Shown here: one piece after another, positions 23,715 to 30,338 of the stretch
Layout: every line of letters begins with the position of its first letter
How positions within the stretch are numbered: the first letter of the stretch is position 1
From: DAIUFH01 sp036844705
Lineage (GTDB): Bacteria > Bacillota > Clostridia > Tissierellales > Tissierellaceae
Assembly (NCBI GenBank): GCA_036844705.1
Contig: DAIUFH010000023.1
Coordinates: forward strand, 1 to 30,338
Direction: 5' to 3'
Length of the DNA: 30,338 nt
The notes under the pieces: generated by a model
What the model saw: the letters and a program-made list of their open reading frames with translations, nothing else
What the model was told of the DNA's origin: nothing
Databases searched by the model: none
Position numbers and translations under genes: made by a program

Positions 23715-24734
23715 CTATTCCATTGATAGTTTTATGCTATCTGGCTCTTTGCTAAATTCATAATAAAACTTCTCTTCATTTCTCTTAATAAATCCATGCT
23801 TACAAGTCTCTAACTCTTTCTTTTCAATATCTGCCTTTGCATATTTTACATAATCAAAATTATCTCCAAGTATTGAGTCTTGTTTTACAATTCCATGTTT
23901 TTCTGCCATGATTATTCCATACTTTTCGTAATTTACACTCTTAGGAATAAAATCATAGCAGTTTAGATTCTGAGAAATATCAAGGGTAAAGTCAAGTCTT
24001 GTACATCCCTCAAGCTCCATTGCTGATTCTAAGTGCTCCATAAAGAAATTTCTTCCCTGATCTTGTTCATCACAAACATAGCCTAAATTATTGCCATCAA
24101 TAATCAATTCTTCTAGGTTATCGTATTGATCTTTCAAATCTTTAATATTAGGAAATATACACTTTGCATCTAATAAATTGGATTCTTTCCAATCATCTAT
24201 ACCTAATACATCTAAAGCAATAGCTATCTCATCAGGTTCTAAAGTGGAAAACTCGTAATCAGCTAGATTTAGCCATACCCCTTCAGGATTAGATTTGCTT
24301 GACACCTTAAGCTTAACAGTCCAGTCGCCCCCTGTCATCTTATCTAAATTTGTTACATCATAGATTTGCTTTATTGTATTTCTTTGAATTATATAGCCCT
24401 CATTTGTAAATGCACCTTGGAAGTCTTCATGATATTCTCTTCCAAGCTTTTCTGTTTTAATAAATGGAAGTATTTCATCAGATGCATCCTCCTTATATTT
24501 TGCCACATATTCTCCAAGGGACTTTTCATCTGTAGCCTTATAATAAAAATCAAATCTGCTTAGTTGTTCTGTAAGATTGATTAAATCCATTGCATTATTT
24601 ATTCCAATAATCTGAACAGCACCTTCAATAATATATTGTTCTTTAACTGACATTTCATTAAATCGATTTTGAAGAAATTGTTTCTCTACTTCTGTTCCTT
24701 CAAGCCTTCTCCATAGATAATCTAATTTTTTCAT
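23715..24734 (-). CDS. ArdA-like antirestriction protein, second copy
   Basis: A 339-aa acidic protein. Residues about 35-115 form an ArdA-like module: NNAMDLINLTEQLSRFDFYY, then SLGEYVAKY and GAFTNEGYII. The second half (VWLNLADYEF, ALDVLGIDDWKE, AKCIFPNIKDL, DGNNLGYVCDE, LDISQNLNCYDFIP) is a pattern common in ICE-encoded ArdA-like proteins. ArdA mimics B-form DNA and blocks type I restriction enzymes; the strong acidity here fits. The start ATG 24734 overlaps the DUF4314 stop (ATGA), with GGGAGGA ahead. The C-terminal part may have its own, unknown task. Confidence 0.7.
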   Translation of the reverse strand: MKKLDYLWRRLEGTEVEKQFLQNRFNEMSVKEQYIIEGAVQIIGINNAMDLINLTEQLSRFDFYYKATDEKSLGEYVAKYKEDASDEILPFIKTEKLGREYHEDFQGAFTNEGYIIQRNTIKQIYDVTNLDKMTGGDWTVKLKVSSKSNPEGVWLNLADYEFSTLEPDEIAIALDVLGIDDWKESNLLDAKCIFPNIKDLKDQYDNLEELIIDGNNLGYVCDEQDQGRNFFMEHLESAMELEGCTRLDFTLDISQNLNCYDFIPKSVNYEKYGIIMAEKHGIVKQDSILGDNFDYVKYAKADIEKKELETCKHGFIKRNEEKFYYEFSKEPDSIKLSME

Positions 24735-25024
24735 AGGCTCATTCCTCCCACACCTTGGGATTGCTCCTTAGAGTGATCTTCTGACTTTTCAAGTTCTTCT
24801 TGCGGGCGAGATAATACCTTAAACTTATCTTCTCCAGGAATAAGACCAAGGCCTCTTCCATTATCCCATTTCATATGGATTGTACCACTATCATCTACAC
24901 TCATTACTGTTCCTTTAGTGCCTTTCTCAATCCCTTGCATATCATCCATTGTTGATAGTAATTCTATCCTTGTCCCTATAGGATACATATTTTTAATTCT
25001 TTCTGCTTGATTTCTATTATTCAA
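24731..25024 (-). CDS. DUF4314 protein
   Basis: A 97-aa protein matching DUF4314: RIELLSTMDDMQGIEKGTKG, then GTIHMKWDNGRGLGLIPGED, a small SH3-like beta-barrel. A Glu/Ser/Gln-rich tail follows. The function is unknown; the family is widespread in ICEs and prophages, often beside ArdA genes. The start appears to be TTG 25024, overlapping the upstream stop by eight bases, with GGGGGG nearby; ATG 24985 is a weaker alternative. It overlaps the next gene by four bases, so the three genes are likely coupled. Confidence 0.82.
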   Translation of the reverse strand: MNNRNQAERIKNMYPIGTRIELLSTMDDMQGIEKGTKGTVMSVDDSGTIHMKWDNGRGLGLIPGEDKFKVLSRPQEELEKSEDHSKEQSQGVGGMSL

Positions 25025-26684
25025 ATTTCATCCCCCCCATTATTTGATTTTCAGCTATTCCCATTTCTTCAGCTGACTTAATAAACCAATCCTTACTACT
25101 ATTCCAAAAGCTAATATAAATATCTCCTATATCTGTTTTTATTTTTCTTTGCTCGATCCCTTCACCCCAGCCATCTGAAGCCTGACCTGTTATATTGTCT
25201 TTGATTTTCTCAAGCTCCTGCATAGTTAGGTCATCATTTAATGTAAGGATAGCTACACCCATTAGTTCTCCATTAACTATCTCTGCAGAAAATTCATACT
25301 TTGATATCTTTGCACTAACACTATCATGATCATCATAGTATCTCATGAGACCTCTTTCTTTTTCTTCTGGGAGATTGTTTCTTTCAATTGCATCTAGTAT
25401 TTCATCTAGATAATCAATTACTTCATAATTTGATAGTTCAATAGGTTCATTTGATGTTTCACGATAACCGTATTCATTTTCTATATCGTAGGTAGCAATA
25501 GTAAGGGGCATATATAATTTTAATACCTTCTGTTCCTTTACCTTTGGAATCTCCATTCCAAGCTTTTCTGATAATATATTAGAAAGGTTTTGATTATATC
25601 CATGATAGACAATATATCCATTATTTGAAAATGCACCTACTTCATTAGCCATTTTCACTTGGCCATATCTTTTAAAATCAATGTATTCTTCTAAGTTATG
25701 ATCATATTCAAAATGCCCTGATTCACAAATCATATATCTTCCATAGCTTTCAGCATCTTTTATCCCATCAAATAATTCAAACTCATACATGGAGTCTGCT
25801 AGAGAAAATATTTCATCAAGAGTTTTAGGATTTACATATGCCATAAGCCTTTCAAAGTATCTTATATCACTTCTCATTTCTTTTAGTTTATCTGCTAGAT
25901 TATTTAGAGTATCTGTTTTATTTAGTGGTGTTAGATCATCAGGGATAATATTTAAGATTTCATCAGGAATATTGGAGCTATCAATAGTAACTTCACAGTC
26001 ATGTAGATAAGGTGTTTCTAATCTCATTAGTGCCTTGGTAATTTCAATATCAGAACAAGGTATATATATAAATTCACTTTCACCCTTTGCTTTTAATTCA
26101 ACTGTCACCATAGTATCCTTCCACTCATATGGCGGGAACTGTTTCCCATTATATACTTGCTCTGGTTCATTGCTATTTTTATATAAGACACCGTAGGGGG
26201 TTATTGTAGAATTATCATTATCTCTTATTACCTCCATTGCATAGGATTCTCCATCAAGTTCATCTAATTCTCTAGTCGCTACTGCTTGTCTTTCAGTTAG
26301 ATATAAATTTTTTCCCACAGATTCTAGATTATTAAAGTCACTAATAAGGCTATAGCAATGCAGATTAAAGCTTAGTTTAATTAACTCTGCCATTGTTTTA
26401 GGATTTTCTGCAAAGGCTACAGCATAAAACTTTTCTATTTCCTTTGGACTAAACCCATCAAATCTTTTCATTAAATAATTTAGTTCATCTATATTACAAT
26501 ATCGATTATTAAGTATCCTTAGAAAATTCTTATCCATACTATTTTCTATATAGCAATTTGGTTCTATAGTCATCTCTATTCCAAGTTCATTACATATTTC
26601 TTGTAACCTTTCCTCTTCAATTGGAAACCATATAGTTTTAATCTTTTCATTTTCGTTATTTGATCTTTTGATTGCAATATTCAA
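25017..26684 (-). CDS. ArdA-like antirestriction protein with duplicated module
   Basis: A 555-aa acidic protein. Two copies of the ArdA-like module are visible: about residues 55-135 (ENPKTMAELIKLSFNLHCY, then ESVGKNLYL) and 285-365 (VNPKTLDEIFSLADSMYEFE, then ESYGRYM and GAFSNNGYIVYHG). Between them is a variable beta region. The C-terminus (TGQASDGWGEGIEQR to IYISFWNS) is a separate domain that I recall from ICE ArdA-like proteins. The whole probably counters host restriction early after transfer. The start is TTG 26684, with GGAGGAATAGAAC ahead. It follows the DUF6075-like gene by 16 bases. Confidence 0.7.
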   Translation of the reverse strand: MNIAIKRSNNENEKIKTIWFPIEEERLQEICNELGIEMTIEPNCYIENSMDKNFLRILNNRYCNIDELNYLMKRFDGFSPKEIEKFYAVAFAENPKTMAELIKLSFNLHCYSLISDFNNLESVGKNLYLTERQAVATRELDELDGESYAMEVIRDNDNSTITPYGVLYKNSNEPEQVYNGKQFPPYEWKDTMVTVELKAKGESEFIYIPCSDIEITKALMRLETPYLHDCEVTIDSSNIPDEILNIIPDDLTPLNKTDTLNNLADKLKEMRSDIRYFERLMAYVNPKTLDEIFSLADSMYEFELFDGIKDAESYGRYMICESGHFEYDHNLEEYIDFKRYGQVKMANEVGAFSNNGYIVYHGYNQNLSNILSEKLGMEIPKVKEQKVLKLYMPLTIATYDIENEYGYRETSNEPIELSNYEVIDYLDEILDAIERNNLPEEKERGLMRYYDDHDSVSAKISKYEFSAEIVNGELMGVAILTLNDDLTMQELEKIKDNITGQASDGWGEGIEQRKIKTDIGDIYISFWNSSKDWFIKSAEEMGIAENQIMGGMKFE

Positions 26685-26700
26685 GTTCTATTCCTCCAAT

Positions 26701-27390
26701 CTATTTTGTAATTAAAAATATATCTGTGCCATATCTTACGATTAATGCTGAGTTAATAATTGCTTTAAATGTCATATCATCAATTAGATCTGCATCTGCA
26801 AGTTCATTAATTCTAATACACTCTTTTCCAGTCCATATTGTTTTTGCTGTTTGGTATAAGGCATAGCCATTGGTGCTAATTTCTCTAAGACATATTTGAT
26901 TGAGATCAAATTTATTTGGACTTACTATATGTTCTGAAGTTTTCCATAGACTTTCATCTGCAGTTAGGAGAAAAAGGATAGCAATGTGTCTAGGCGATAT
27001 ATCATAGATATCAAGATCCTGATTATGAAGTGCATTATAGAATTTTTCCTTATGCTCATGATTTAAAAACATTTCTCCTTTAAAATTATTTGTTAAAAGC
27101 TTTAGTCTATCTTTTAATGGATGATTATTTATTTTTCCAAAGCATTCTTTAACCAAATCTTTGTATCTAACCTTATACACATTGGATTGAATGTTGAAAT
27201 GAATGTATCCACAATCATTGCATCTATTACTAATATTAATCACATTGAAATTGCAGTCTTTACCATCTCCCTTACAATTAAAATAATTATTAATGACTAT
27301 TCCACTTCTCCTTGGTTGAAAATTAGGAACCATCAACATCAGCTGCTCTATTCCTTCCAAGGATGTTCCATACATAAATAGTTTTGACAT
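26701..27390 (-). CDS. DUF6075-like protein with N-terminal Cys motif
   Basis: A 229-aa protein. The C-terminal half (FLNHEHKEKFYNALHNQDLD, ILFLLTADESLWK, YALYQTAKTIWTG) fits the DUF6075 pattern of ICE-encoded proteins. The first 65 residues carry four Cys (39, 46, 57 and 60, the last pair as CNDC), perhaps a zinc site. The function is unknown. ATG 27390 is preferred, with AAAGGA ahead; a TTG at 27408 is unlikely. It is the first gene of the ArdA unit, directly after a terminator, so a promoter should lie between about 27391 and 27440, but I see no good one. Confidence 0.65.
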   Translation of the reverse strand: MSKLFMYGTSLEGIEQLMLMVPNFQPRRSGIVINNYFNCKGDGKDCNFNVINISNRCNDCGYIHFNIQSNVYKVRYKDLVKECFGKINNHPLKDRLKLLTNNFKGEMFLNHEHKEKFYNALHNQDLDIYDISPRHIAILFLLTADESLWKTSEHIVSPNKFDLNQICLREISTNGYALYQTAKTIWTGKECIRINELADADLIDDMTFKAIINSALIVRYGTDIFLITK

Positions 27391-27423
27391 TGTTCTCAAT
27401 CCTTTCAATTTTATTTTGAAATG

Positions 27424-27474
27424 AAAAAGGGCGAAGCCTATCGATCATTAGTTGACCGAAGACTTCGCCTCTTT
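27424..27474. terminator. Bidirectional terminator
   Basis: GGCGAAG (27430-27436) pairs with CTTCGCC (27463-27469); the interior can pair further (GGTCA with TGATC on the minus strand). T-rich stretches follow on both strands: CTTTTTC on minus, TCTTTTATTTT on plus. For the minus strand it ends the transcript of the 343-aa gene, 81 bases after its stop. The 80 bases between hold nothing I can name. Confidence 0.75.
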
Positions 27475-27554
27475 TATTTTCTGTATTTAGTTTTGGAGTT
27501 GCCTAAAATAAATGTATCTATCAGTATTAAGCGTATTAGCCTTTAAGACTTTAC

Positions 27555-28586
27555 TTATTCTCTTTCAATCACTTCAATTATTTTTAATAAAATCTCTTTT
27601 AATTCTCTATCATCAAATTGTTCTATTTTCATATTATCTAACCCAGCAATAACACTTTGTAGTTGTGAATTAGTTATTTCTAATTGTGAAACTTCTTGTT
27701 GTATTTCTCTTAATTGATTTTGAATTTTAATTACTTCTGTATTATCTTGTTTTTGGAAAAGCGGAATTAATATACTTACAATTATCGCAAGATATGCTGG
27801 GATTAATGCCCAGTAAAAATTAATCTGCTCTGAATTATTAAAACGATTCTTAATAAACAACTCTAATTCTGGTGTACTTAATATTTTTTTATCCAAATAA
27901 TAATCACATATAGTAAAGTTATCTTCATTAAACTCAAGAAATTCATCGGCATATTTATAAGCATCAATTTTAGGCGCCTCAGAACTCCAAGTAAAATTTT
28001 CAATTAATTTGTTTTCTATTCCTAAGTTCTTTAAAAAGGTATGCTTCTGAATATCAGTTATATTAGTAGTACTTTCTTCTACCTTTTTACTACACCTTTC
28101 AAAGAATAAACCTATTTCTTCCTTACGTATAGCTTTTGGGACTTCTAACACATACAATTCTTTATGGAGATATGACCATATTGAAATAAATTCTTTTATT
28201 TGATTAAAAGAAACTGCTATATTAATTCCCTTATCAACACAAGGATTAAACTCATATTTTATTTCTTTATAAGAAACAATACCTTTTATTTTATCAAAAA
28301 CTAATTCAGCTGGCTTATATTCAAAATCTTCGTCCTTTAATTGATTTTGATATATATACATTTCGAAAGTTTTATTATCCATATGTATAGAATTAGTACT
28401 GACTCCAGGTTTTAATGTCTTATACTTTTTGTCACCTTCTTCAGCTGCAAATTTTGCTTCAATTATCGTTTTATCTATTTTAAAATTATAAAGCATATCG
28501 AATGATTTTAAATAAGAATAAATATCATAAACTTCCCCATCATTTATTCTTCTAATTATTTCCTTTTGATGTTTAGTAAATTTCAT
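27555..28586 (-). CDS. Unrecognised membrane protein with C-terminal coiled coil
   Basis: A 343-aa protein of no family I recognise. Residues 1-255 are soluble, charged and mixed alpha/beta (FTKHQKEIIRRINDGEVYDI at the start). One membrane helix spans about residues 258-277 (WALIPAYLAIIVSILIPLF), and a coiled coil follows (IQNQLREIQQEVSQLEITNS), to an acidic end. There is no signal peptide, so the large N-terminal domain is probably cytoplasmic. AGGGGG precedes ATG 28586. The gene stands alone between rlmD and the ICE gene block, with a terminator behind it, the usual setting for cargo at an element edge. Roles such as phage defence or exclusion are possible, but nothing in the sequence proves one. 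Confidence 0.7.
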   Translation of the reverse strand: MKFTKHQKEIIRRINDGEVYDIYSYLKSFDMLYNFKIDKTIIEAKFAAEEGDKKYKTLKPGVSTNSIHMDNKTFEMYIYQNQLKDEDFEYKPAELVFDKIKGIVSYKEIKYEFNPCVDKGINIAVSFNQIKEFISIWSYLHKELYVLEVPKAIRKEEIGLFFERCSKKVEESTTNITDIQKHTFLKNLGIENKLIENFTWSSEAPKIDAYKYADEFLEFNEDNFTICDYYLDKKILSTPELELFIKNRFNNSEQINFYWALIPAYLAIIVSILIPLFQKQDNTEVIKIQNQLREIQQEVSQLEITNSQLQSVIAGLDNMKIEQFDDRELKEILLKIIEVIERE

Positions 28587-28789
28587 AACGGTCCCCCTAT
28601 ACCTTGATTTTGAAGTATTTTATATACGACCTAATCTTAACATCTATTTCTCATTTTATGCTACCCTATACTATCAAATCAACCCTCCCACTAAAAGGTT
28701 ATTTATATTCTTTAATCTACTAACTTTTCTATTTTGTTCTGTCATCACTCAAATTACCCTATGTCATCTATATTTTACCCTATTTTTAA

Positions 28790-28825
28790 GGGTCAAAAAA
28801 CGGTTTTTTCACCGATTTTTGACCC
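28790..28825. terminator. Large hairpin behind rlmD, probable bidirectional terminator
   Basis: GGGTCAAAAA (28790-28799) and its exact complement (28816-28825) enclose a second stem, CGGT with ACCG (28801-28804, 28811-28814), around a T-rich loop, with one A-A mismatch. On the minus strand the inner CGGT-ACCG hairpin is followed by TTTTTT, which fits a terminator for rlmD (stop 28868). The rest of the 281-bp gap (28587-28867) holds TACCCTAT three times (near 28660, 28756 and 28775) and no gene that I can see. Confidence 0.7.
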
Positions 28826-28833
28826 GATTTTTG

Positions 28834-28893
28834 TCCTCAAACCACCATATGTTGTGGTCGAACCATATTATTTCTCCTCCGAACCACAATACG
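28834..28893. repeat. Imperfect repeats across the rlmD 3' end
   Basis: TCCTCAAACCACCATAT (28834-28850) resembles TCCTCCGAACCACAATAC (28876-28893, within the last rlmD codons), about 42 bases apart. Between them is a small hairpin, ACCAC to GTGGT (28841-28858), and another AACCATAT. Repeats like these could be the trace of a recombination site or simple local duplication. The match is imperfect. Confidence 0.35.
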
Positions 28894-30238
28894 TCATCAG
28901 AATTATACTCTCAACGTGCACCGTCCTAGGGAACATATCCATTAATTTTGCCTTCTCAACCTTATATCCTCTTTCTATAAATACCTTTAAGTCTCTTGCC
29001 AAGGTGACTGGGTTGCAAGATACATATACAAAGGTGTCTGGATTGAAATCAATTATCTTGTTTATAGCCTTAGGATGTATACCATCTCTTGGAGGATCTA
29101 TTACTATTAAGTCAGGCTTTTCTTTCAAATCATCTACAGCTTTTAGTACATCTCCAGCTATGAATTCCACATTTTCAAGTCCATTTAGTATTGCATTTTC
29201 CTTTGCCATCTCCACTGCTTCTTCAACTATCTCTATTCCTATTACCTTCTTTGCAACAGGTGCCATTATCTGAGCTATGGTTCCTGTACCGGAATATAAG
29301 TCAAACACTATCTTATTATCTATATCTCCTGTAAATTCTCGTGCAATGGAATATAATCTTTCTGCTCCAAGACTGTTTGTTTGAAAGAACGAAAATGGTG
29401 AGATTTTAAACTTTAGTCCTAGAATTTCCTCCATGATATAATCTCTTCCATACAACAAATCTATTCTATCCGCTTTCACAATATCTCCAAGACCATCATT
29501 GATAGTATGAATAATTCCTTGTATAGTCCCATCTGTTTTTAACTCAAGTAGAAGATTCTTAAAACCTTCTTTATCTATCTCATATTGACTTGTAGTGACA
29601 AGATTAACTAATATTTCTCCAGTTGATCTAGCCTTTCTAATAACTAGATGCCTCAACACTCCCGAGTATTGTCTAGTATTATAGAAGGGTACCTTTTTCT
29701 CATCAAAATATCTCCTAACTATTTCTCGTATTAATGTAAAATCATTATCCACAATATTGCAGTCAGATGTATTTACAGACTCATAAAATCTACCCTTCAT
29801 ATGAAGCCCCAGGGAAAGAGGTCCTCCTTTTTCTTCATCACCAAATGTATACTCCATTTTATTTCGGTAAGTACCCACAATTGGACTTCCTTCAATTCCT
29901 AAAAGATTTATATCTAAACCCTCTTTATTAAACAAGTCTCTAATTTGTTTTTCCTTTAACTTTAATTCATCTTCATAAGACAAACTTTGATAGGTACAGC
30001 CTCCACATATACCAAAATGTTTACATTTAGGTTCAGATTCTAAGAATGACTTCTCAACGACTTCTAGAAGCTTTACTTCGATGACTCCTTTTCTCATCTT
30101 TCCAACTCTTGCCTTGACCTTTTGACCCTCTATTCCTCCCTTAAATTTTGCTATATGACCATCATAAATCGCTCTTCCTTTATTGGGGAAGTCTACACTA
30201 TCTATAATAAATTCAATTACTTCATTCTTCTTTACCAT
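28868..30238 (-). CDS. rlmD: 23S rRNA (uracil-C5)-methyltransferase, RlmD/RumA family
   Basis: A 456-aa enzyme that methylates C5 of a uracil in 23S rRNA (U1939 and/or U747 by analogy). An N-terminal TRAM domain spans residues 1-60, and the [4Fe-4S] cluster Cys are C72, C78, C81 and C160 (CKHFGICGGC). The SAM-binding motif is DLYSGTGT (313-320), followed by DPPRDG (381-386) and the nucleophile C408 in SCNP. The end, MFPRTVHVESIILMTY, is normal, so the gene is intact. It starts at ATG 30238 with AGGAGGTAATTT ahead and a clear promoter further up. This looks like host chromosome. The 3' end of this gene (the HVES region) is a known insertion site for some Gram-positive ICEs, but no fusion or duplicated end is seen here. 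Confidence 0.95.
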   Translation of the reverse strand: MVKKNEVIEFIIDSVDFPNKGRAIYDGHIAKFKGGIEGQKVKARVGKMRKGVIEVKLLEVVEKSFLESEPKCKHFGICGGCTYQSLSYEDELKLKEKQIRDLFNKEGLDINLLGIEGSPIVGTYRNKMEYTFGDEEKGGPLSLGLHMKGRFYESVNTSDCNIVDNDFTLIREIVRRYFDEKKVPFYNTRQYSGVLRHLVIRKARSTGEILVNLVTTSQYEIDKEGFKNLLLELKTDGTIQGIIHTINDGLGDIVKADRIDLLYGRDYIMEEILGLKFKISPFSFFQTNSLGAERLYSIAREFTGDIDNKIVFDLYSGTGTIAQIMAPVAKKVIGIEIVEEAVEMAKENAILNGLENVEFIAGDVLKAVDDLKEKPDLIVIDPPRDGIHPKAINKIIDFNPDTFVYVSCNPVTLARDLKVFIERGYKVEKAKLMDMFPRTVHVESIILMTYCGSEEK

Positions 30239-30298
30239 AAATTACCTCCTATCAAAACCAAGACATCATTTGTAAATAACGTTCCATTTCATTAATAA

Positions 30299-30327
30299 AT
30301 TATACTGAATATAATAAAACTAATCAA
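30299..30327 (-). promoter_or_regulatory. Sigma-A-type promoter for rlmD
   Basis: On the minus strand TTGATT (30322-30327) and TATAAT (30299-30304) are exactly 17 bases apart, with an AT-rich spacer. The start codon of rlmD lies about 60 bases downstream, behind AGGAGG. Confidence 0.8.
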
Positions 30328-30338
30328 CTTAACAAATA

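Noticed and set aside
28868..28930. ICE attachment site within the rlmD HVES codons
   Set aside because: No second copy of these bases is seen in the window, and the protein ends normally without the element-encoded extension found in known insertions.
28734..29273. 179-codon plus-strand open frame over the rlmD 3' end
   Set aside because: It is antisense to well-supported rlmD motifs (SCNP, DPPRDG), and its Ser/Phe-rich product has no recognisable pattern.

Overview
This window is AT-rich, low-GC Firmicute DNA, most likely from Clostridia or Tissierellia. The signs are strong AGGAGG-type ribosome binding sites, frequent TTG/GTG starts, S-layer homology domains, and families typical of clostridial integrative conjugative elements (ICEs). 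All but one recognisable gene is on the minus strand, so transcription runs from high to low coordinates. No integrase, relaxase, VirD4, VirB4, tRNA or CRISPR array is visible, so this is an internal or terminal part of a larger element.

Layout in the direction of transcription. (a) 30338-28600: a chromosomal-type gene, rlmD (23S rRNA m5U methyltransferase), with a good promoter at the right edge, followed by a 280-bp hairpin-rich spacer. (b) 28586-27555: an unrecognised 343-aa protein with one membrane segment and a coiled coil, closed by a strong terminator. (c) 27390-20853: accessory and establishment genes usual in clostridial ICEs. These are a DUF6075-like protein, two large ArdA-like proteins with a DUF4314 protein between them, small proteins, a winged-helix-like protein, a Dam-type adenine methylase, an AbrB-like protein with a CxxCxxCxxC cluster, and a YodL-like protein. 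(d) 20827-7862: a nearly gap-free Tad/Flp-type pilus locus: two almost identical Flp-like pilins on either side of a 1173-aa SLH/Ig-repeat surface protein, then prepilin peptidase, CpaB/SAF, TadZ-like ATPase, CpaF/TadA ATPase, TadB, TadC, a DUF4320 pseudopilin, a TadE-like pseudopilin, a membrane-anchored spacer protein and a secreted Trp-rich protein. (e) 7862-977: part of a Gram-positive type IV secretion (mating channel) module: DUF3852, VirB6/TrbL-like, DUF4406, cytosine methyltransferase, PrgI-like and TrsD-like proteins. (f) 856-77: a Fic-domain protein where the VirB4 ATPase would normally be expected.

Two features of the cytosine methyltransferase locus stand out. A 2516-bp group II intron (3275-5790), with a 603-aa reverse transcriptase/maturase/HNH protein, sits three codons after the catalytic Cys of the PCQ motif. 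Its splice junctions rejoin the reading frame exactly, and an 8-base complement of the joined exons lies inside the intron. In addition, the methyltransferase is split over two overlapping frames. Motifs I-VIII end at 2837, while motifs IX-X belong to a second protein that starts inside the first at 3162. About 326 bases are therefore open in two frames.

Inferred roles: the Tad-like pilus and SLH adhesin probably provide cell-surface attachment, the VirB6/PrgI/DUF3852 genes are parts of a conjugation channel, and the ArdA-like proteins and two methylases protect incoming DNA from restriction. Family names rest on motif recognition by eye; no database search was run.
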